This document shows positions 61,701 through 64,000 of a DNA stretch of 64,000 nucleotides, piece after piece. Under the pieces are notes generated by a model, which was given only the letters and a program-made list of their open reading frames with translations, was not told the origin of the DNA and did no database searches. The translations under genes and the position numbers were made by a program. Source of the DNA: Pseudomonas alcaligenes. GTDB lineage: Bacteria; Pseudomonadota; Gammaproteobacteria; Pseudomonadales; Pseudomonadaceae. Location: assembly GCF_014490745.1 (NCBI RefSeq), contig NZ_LZEU01000001.1:3189501-3253500 (forward strand), in the 5' to 3' direction. The stretch's first letter is position 1. Each line of letters opens with the position of its first letter.

Positions 61701-61798
61701 CTGGGCGGAGTACCGATGAAGAGATCGATGTCCTCGGCCCACAGCGGCCCGCACACACCTATAGAAAGAACCAGCAGCAACCTGCAAATCGACTTCAT
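58769..61798 (-). CDS. pilY1: PilY1/PilC-like type IV pilus tip protein
   Basis: Large exported protein of 1009 residues with signal peptide (MKSICRLLLVLSIGVCGPLWA). The N-terminal half (about 35-350) resembles a von Willebrand A domain but its MIDAS start is LDNTANWS instead of DxSxS. The C-terminal half (about 500-960) is a PilY1-type beta-propeller with an EF-hand-like calcium loop (QDEDGDANTNE). PilY1 proteins act at the pilus tip in adhesion, surface sensing and pilus biogenesis. It ends on the next gene's ATG, and follows pilX by 13 bp. The start at 61798 gives the signal peptide directly. Confidence 0.92.
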   Translation of the reverse strand: MKSICRLLLVLSIGVCGPLWAEDIDLFIGTPPSATEAPNVLIILDNTANWSTPFTNEMAALSSVVNALPADKFRIGLMLFTETGGGNSGNDGAYVRAAIRPFTAANKVLFQNLVGSLNKNGDKSNGGKISKAMEEAYLYFSAGTPHAGNNKAKTDFTGNTGVSTQSDAIYALANNALASKAATTYNNPIVAGCAKNFIIYISNGAAQDNSSDISQATAALTAAGGSTSTISISPSGSQDNVADEWARFMKKNSLGITSYTVDINKVTTGQGPGWTALLQSVARVSSGKYFSVSSSGTQIADALNSIFSEIQSVNSVFASVSLPVSVNTQGTYLNQVFVGMFRPDQDSYPRWYGNLKQYKLGLVNNDLRLLDAAGNGAINSATGFITECARSFWTPTAQDSYWAFRPQGACLTAAGSESSNSPDGNIVEKGAQAYVLRNNSARNVYTCSPTFASCSSMTSFGTANAAITQALLGAASSTERDNLISWARGQDLQDEDGDANTNEVRSSVHGDVVHSRPVAINYGSDASPQVVVFYGGNDGALRAVNGNRTTAIGSYAAGSELWSFIPPEFYGSLKRLYDNTTTISFPGHTTGTPTPTPKSYGMDGPVTAYKSGSNAWIYASMRRGGRILYAFDVSTPGSPTLKWKKGCPSNFPTSGTVSDTNCSTGFTGIGQTWSSPKLFKAAGYQSGSDPLLIVGGGYDTCEDADPNSCSSSSKGNKVYVLDANTGSLLKTFSTDRSVVADVTVVPDSSGLGIYGYTADLGGNVYRINMGSDAPSAWTITKVAALGCSGASSCSANRKFMFAPDVVAGTSGYILLLGSGDREKPVSNYSSATGTTNYFFMLKDHPSDSTWLSSDNGGCGSALCLGSLLSISGTATPSDYELSQKKGWYLGLSSTEQVVTSAITVFGIVTFSTHQPAVATPGVCSSLGESRVYNVGYLNAEPRDGLLRYEDLAGDGLPPSPVAGMVTLDDGTTVPFVIGANPDSPLEGSPPVQPLSVMQPTSRVFWNIEH

Positions 61799-61811
61799 GA
61801 CGGACACCTGC

Positions 61812-62291
61812 TCAGGAGCACACAGCATTTTTTCTGGCCTCGGACAGCAGCACGCGTACACCGGAGCGCACCTGCACCGAGGTACCGCTTGCCGGGTCTG
61901 CGACCGTGGCGACCATTTCCCAGATCGTGTTCCAGGTCGAATTGGACATGCCGCTGAGCGTCAGGCTGCTCGGCGGTGCCGCGCTCGACAGATCCGCGCG
62001 AATACACTCGGGCTGCGACACTTCGACGACATAATCGACACTGTTGTCGTGATTGATATCGACATCTATCGACTGGGCGGCCGGCGCAGTGGTGAATGCC
62101 GAGCCCACCACCTGCTCGATCGCCAGATCAGCTGCGGCCTGCGCCTCACCATGCCATTGCTGATTACCCACCGCCTGGAGGTTGGTGGTGCTGAACATGA
62201 ACGATGAAGTCGCCATCGTCGTCAGTAACAGCAGCATGATCAGGGCGATGACCAGGGCCACGCCGCCCTGCCGGACAGAATGTACAGTCAT
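61812..62291 (-). CDS. pilX: PilX-like minor pilus assembly protein
   Basis: Minor pilin-like protein of 159 residues. The N-terminal segment GGVALVIALIMLLLLTTMATSSFMFS is the PilX_N-type membrane helix; Glu+5 is replaced here, as is common in PilX-class proteins (GspK-like). The soluble domain holds two Cys (PECIRAD; NAVCS). It overlaps pilW by 4 bp (ATGA), indicating translational coupling. With PilV, PilW and PilY1 it forms the priming complex of the type IVa pilus. Confidence 0.85.
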   Translation of the reverse strand: MTVHSVRQGGVALVIALIMLLLLTTMATSSFMFSTTNLQAVGNQQWHGEAQAAADLAIEQVVGSAFTTAPAAQSIDVDINHDNSVDYVVEVSQPECIRADLSSAAPPSSLTLSGMSNSTWNTIWEMVATVADPASGTSVQVRSGVRVLLSEARKNAVCS

Positions 62292-63409
62292 GGGGTTTCC
62301 CTCCTGCCGGAGACATTGACCAAGCGCACCGTGCTGGAATACACGTGGCGCTGATAGGCATCGTCGAAAGGCCCGAACACCTCACCCGCCAGGCTGTAGG
62401 TCTTGTCCGAGCTGTAGCCCTGGGTGGGTTCCAGGCTGCGCACCAGCAGGTAGATCTTGACCACCACAGTGTTGGCCAACTGATCCAGATCACAGGGCGT
62501 GGCTGAGGTGCAGGCTTCATCAGCCGCGCCGTCGCCACGATTGGACGGCGAGTTCTTGTTCTCCTCGTCGACCCACTGCACAGCCTGGCTGTAATCCACC
62601 GCGGCATCGGTATCGCTCAGGGCGTCGACGCCGAACTCGAAGCGCATCGCCTCTACCCCCTCGATCATCGCCGTCGCCGGTTGCTGGATCAGCGCGCCAC
62701 CGCTCAGATCGAAGGTCGACTGCATCAGGGTCGGAATGCCATCGCCTGTCGTAACGGCATAGTCACGCAGGTAGTAGATGTTGTTGACGAACTTGCGCTT
62801 GGCAGCCAGCGTGGTGCAATCGCGCTTATGCATGGAAAAACCGCTATCGTCCAGCTGATAGCGCGCCTCGCTCGAACAATTGGAGGTCTGCCAGTACAGC
62901 TTGCCGGCGCTCTCGGCCTCGCAACCAGTGGCACCGGCCGCACAGGTCTGCACGTGACTGACCACCAGCACGTCGCTGGCCTCTACCTTGTCGGTTACCA
63001 CACCGGAACAGCCACTGGGCACATCGGCATAGACCTGCACCGGCACTCCGATCAGATTGGTCGGCGTATCGACCGTCCAGTCGGCATAGGACGCACAAGG
63101 CTCGGGAATACTGCTCGGGTAATCGCCAGGAACATCGGCCTCCGTCAGGTCATCGAACTCCGGCACGAAGCCATTCCAGAAGCCAGCATGTTCCAGATCA
63201 CCCCGCAGCAGCTGAATGGCCAGGCGGCCGTTTTCCATCTGCGTATTGGTCTTGGCCAGCTCATTGTTGCTGCGGGTCATGTCCAGGTAGATCGTCAGCG
63301 TGGCGGCCATCAGGCCGAGCCCGATGAGCATGGCGATCATCAGTTCGATCAGGCCAAAACCCCGCACGACAGTGAAGCCCTTCGGCATCTTCCGTTCGCG
63401 GCGGCTCAT
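62288..63409 (-). CDS. pilW: PilW-like minor pilin
   Basis: Minor pilin of 373 residues. The prepilin motif is RG|FGLIELMIAMLIGLGLMAATL with Glu+5. The large soluble part is typical of PilW (long, with several Cys such as PSGCSG, HVQTCAAGATGC and NCSSEAR). The ATG at 63409 overlaps the pilV stop as ATGA; longer upstream versions lie inside pilV. Its own stop overlaps the start of pilX in the same way. Confidence 0.88.
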   Translation of the reverse strand: MSRRERKMPKGFTVVRGFGLIELMIAMLIGLGLMAATLTIYLDMTRSNNELAKTNTQMENGRLAIQLLRGDLEHAGFWNGFVPEFDDLTEADVPGDYPSSIPEPCASYADWTVDTPTNLIGVPVQVYADVPSGCSGVVTDKVEASDVLVVSHVQTCAAGATGCEAESAGKLYWQTSNCSSEARYQLDDSGFSMHKRDCTTLAAKRKFVNNIYYLRDYAVTTGDGIPTLMQSTFDLSGGALIQQPATAMIEGVEAMRFEFGVDALSDTDAAVDYSQAVQWVDEENKNSPSNRGDGAADEACTSATPCDLDQLANTVVVKIYLLVRSLEPTQGYSSDKTYSLAGEVFGPFDDAYQRHVYSSTVRLVNVSGRRETP

Positions 63410-63966
63410 AGCGGCGCAATCCTGACAATGGTGGTCACGGCACGGCGGCACAGATCGTTGCTGCAACGGCTGCCAGTAGCGCCGTTATAGGCGTTCCGCC
63501 CACAACTGACCCCCGCTGGGGGAGCCGCCAGCGGCCCGATGCCCTGCCAGGCCACAGTGACCAGGTATTGGCCACTCCCCAGCGACTCGACGCAGCCACG
63601 ACCGCCGATCATTGCGCCGACGCGACTGGTGCCATTGAGTTCGCCGGCCCCCTGCAAGGCTGCGCACCACTCGGCCGCATCACGCTGCTGTTGTGTAGTC
63701 GTGGTCGCCGGACAGGTGCTGCTGCCTCCCAACGGGCTGCTGCTACCAGTCACATAGTCATCTGCGGCATTCCGGTTGGCTGCCAGACGACTGGCCATAT
63801 CATCCAGCAGCAGGAGCGCCTGCGAACGCTGATAGGACTCCAACTCGGACTCCTGTAACCGCGACTGCAGCCCCATCACCCCCAGCAAGCCGATGATCAG
63901 AATGACCATGGTGACCAGAACTTCGATCAGGCCAACACCGCGTTCGGCATATTCTGAATGCAGCAT
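63406..63966 (-). CDS. pilV: PilV-like minor pilin
   Basis: Minor pilin of 186 residues. The leader MLHSEYAERG is followed by VGLIEVLVTMVILIIGLLGVMGL, with Glu+5 but Val in place of Phe at +1. The soluble domain has two or more Cys pairs, as in PilV. The ATG at 63966 is used; a GTG at 63978 is possible since no strong ribosome site is seen, and the upstream part of the operon lies beyond the window. The stop overlaps pilW. Confidence 0.83.
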   Translation of the reverse strand: MLHSEYAERGVGLIEVLVTMVILIIGLLGVMGLQSRLQESELESYQRSQALLLLDDMASRLAANRNAADDYVTGSSSPLGGSSTCPATTTTQQQRDAAEWCAALQGAGELNGTSRVGAMIGGRGCVESLGSGQYLVTVAWQGIGPLAAPPAGVSCGRNAYNGATGSRCSNDLCRRAVTTIVRIAPL

Positions 63967-64000
63967 GGCGCTCACCACTTGTCCGTGGGGGATTTCGCCC

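Overview
The window looks like a chromosomal segment of a Pseudomonas sensu lato species. It is uniformly GC-rich, has Pseudomonas gene content and order (a phhR / phhA-phhB pair, cysS-glnS-ppiB-lpxH, an nrtR/pncA-pncB-nadE NAD-salvage block, dcd-apbC-metG, minor type IV pilin genes), and carries Pseudomonas-style REP palindromes. No rRNA, tRNA, CRISPR array, prophage or complete insertion sequence was recognised. Coding density is high, and most long open frames antiparallel to real genes are GC-driven shadows.

Layout. 1-2635: 5'-part of phhR (aromatic amino acid regulator) on the minus strand, divergent from a ToxR/CadC-like membrane regulator and its FidL-like partner. 2641-9193: three minus-strand signalling genes (REC-REC-kinase, REC-HD-GYP, hybrid kinase with HPt); two of their upstream regions share a 10-bp-periodic CTGAA array. 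9469-10780: PhhR-box, phhA, phhB. 10980-18597: chrA, arfB, thioesterase, GlxA-type regulator, VOC and DGPF proteins, a chemoreceptor, an FKBP and a DMT exporter. 18733-24521: Lrp-type regulator, GGDEF-EAL protein, MFS transporter, UvrD-like helicase. 24579-30973: cysS, glnS, ppiB, lpxH and two L,D-transpeptidase-family genes. 31220-32572: SPFH protein.

32637-37497 is a block of Zn-alcohol dehydrogenase, MgtC/DUF4010 membrane protein with a coupled small ORF, beta-CASP nuclease and flavodoxin. Three of its intergenic regions carry Anr/FNR-type boxes, so it reads as a low-oxygen regulon. 37538-44702: RlmI-like methyltransferase, Kef-type antiporter, putP, and a CHASE3 chemoreceptor with a tandem HAMP-like repeat. 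44836-49136 is a tight minus-strand operon of a predicted cupredoxin, a Cache-HAMP-degenerate GGDEF-EAL protein, a DUF3034 envelope protein and a lipoprotein-type truncated haemoglobin. I regard this as the best candidate for a poorly described system (envelope redox, O2 or NO sensing feeding c-di-GMP). 49251-52774: nrtR divergent from pncA-pncB-nadE, with two matching palindromic candidate operators. 52980-58205: AI-2E family exporter, dcd, REP pair, apbC, metG. 58245-63966: minor pilin operon pilV-pilW-pilX-pilY1-fimT-like, coupled by start/stop overlaps and entering from the right edge.

Short structured repeats are scattered between genes. Three related MITE-like elements (14330-14508, about 25985-26099, 30973-31114) share an architecture in which stems are conserved while their bases change, which suggests that the folded form matters.
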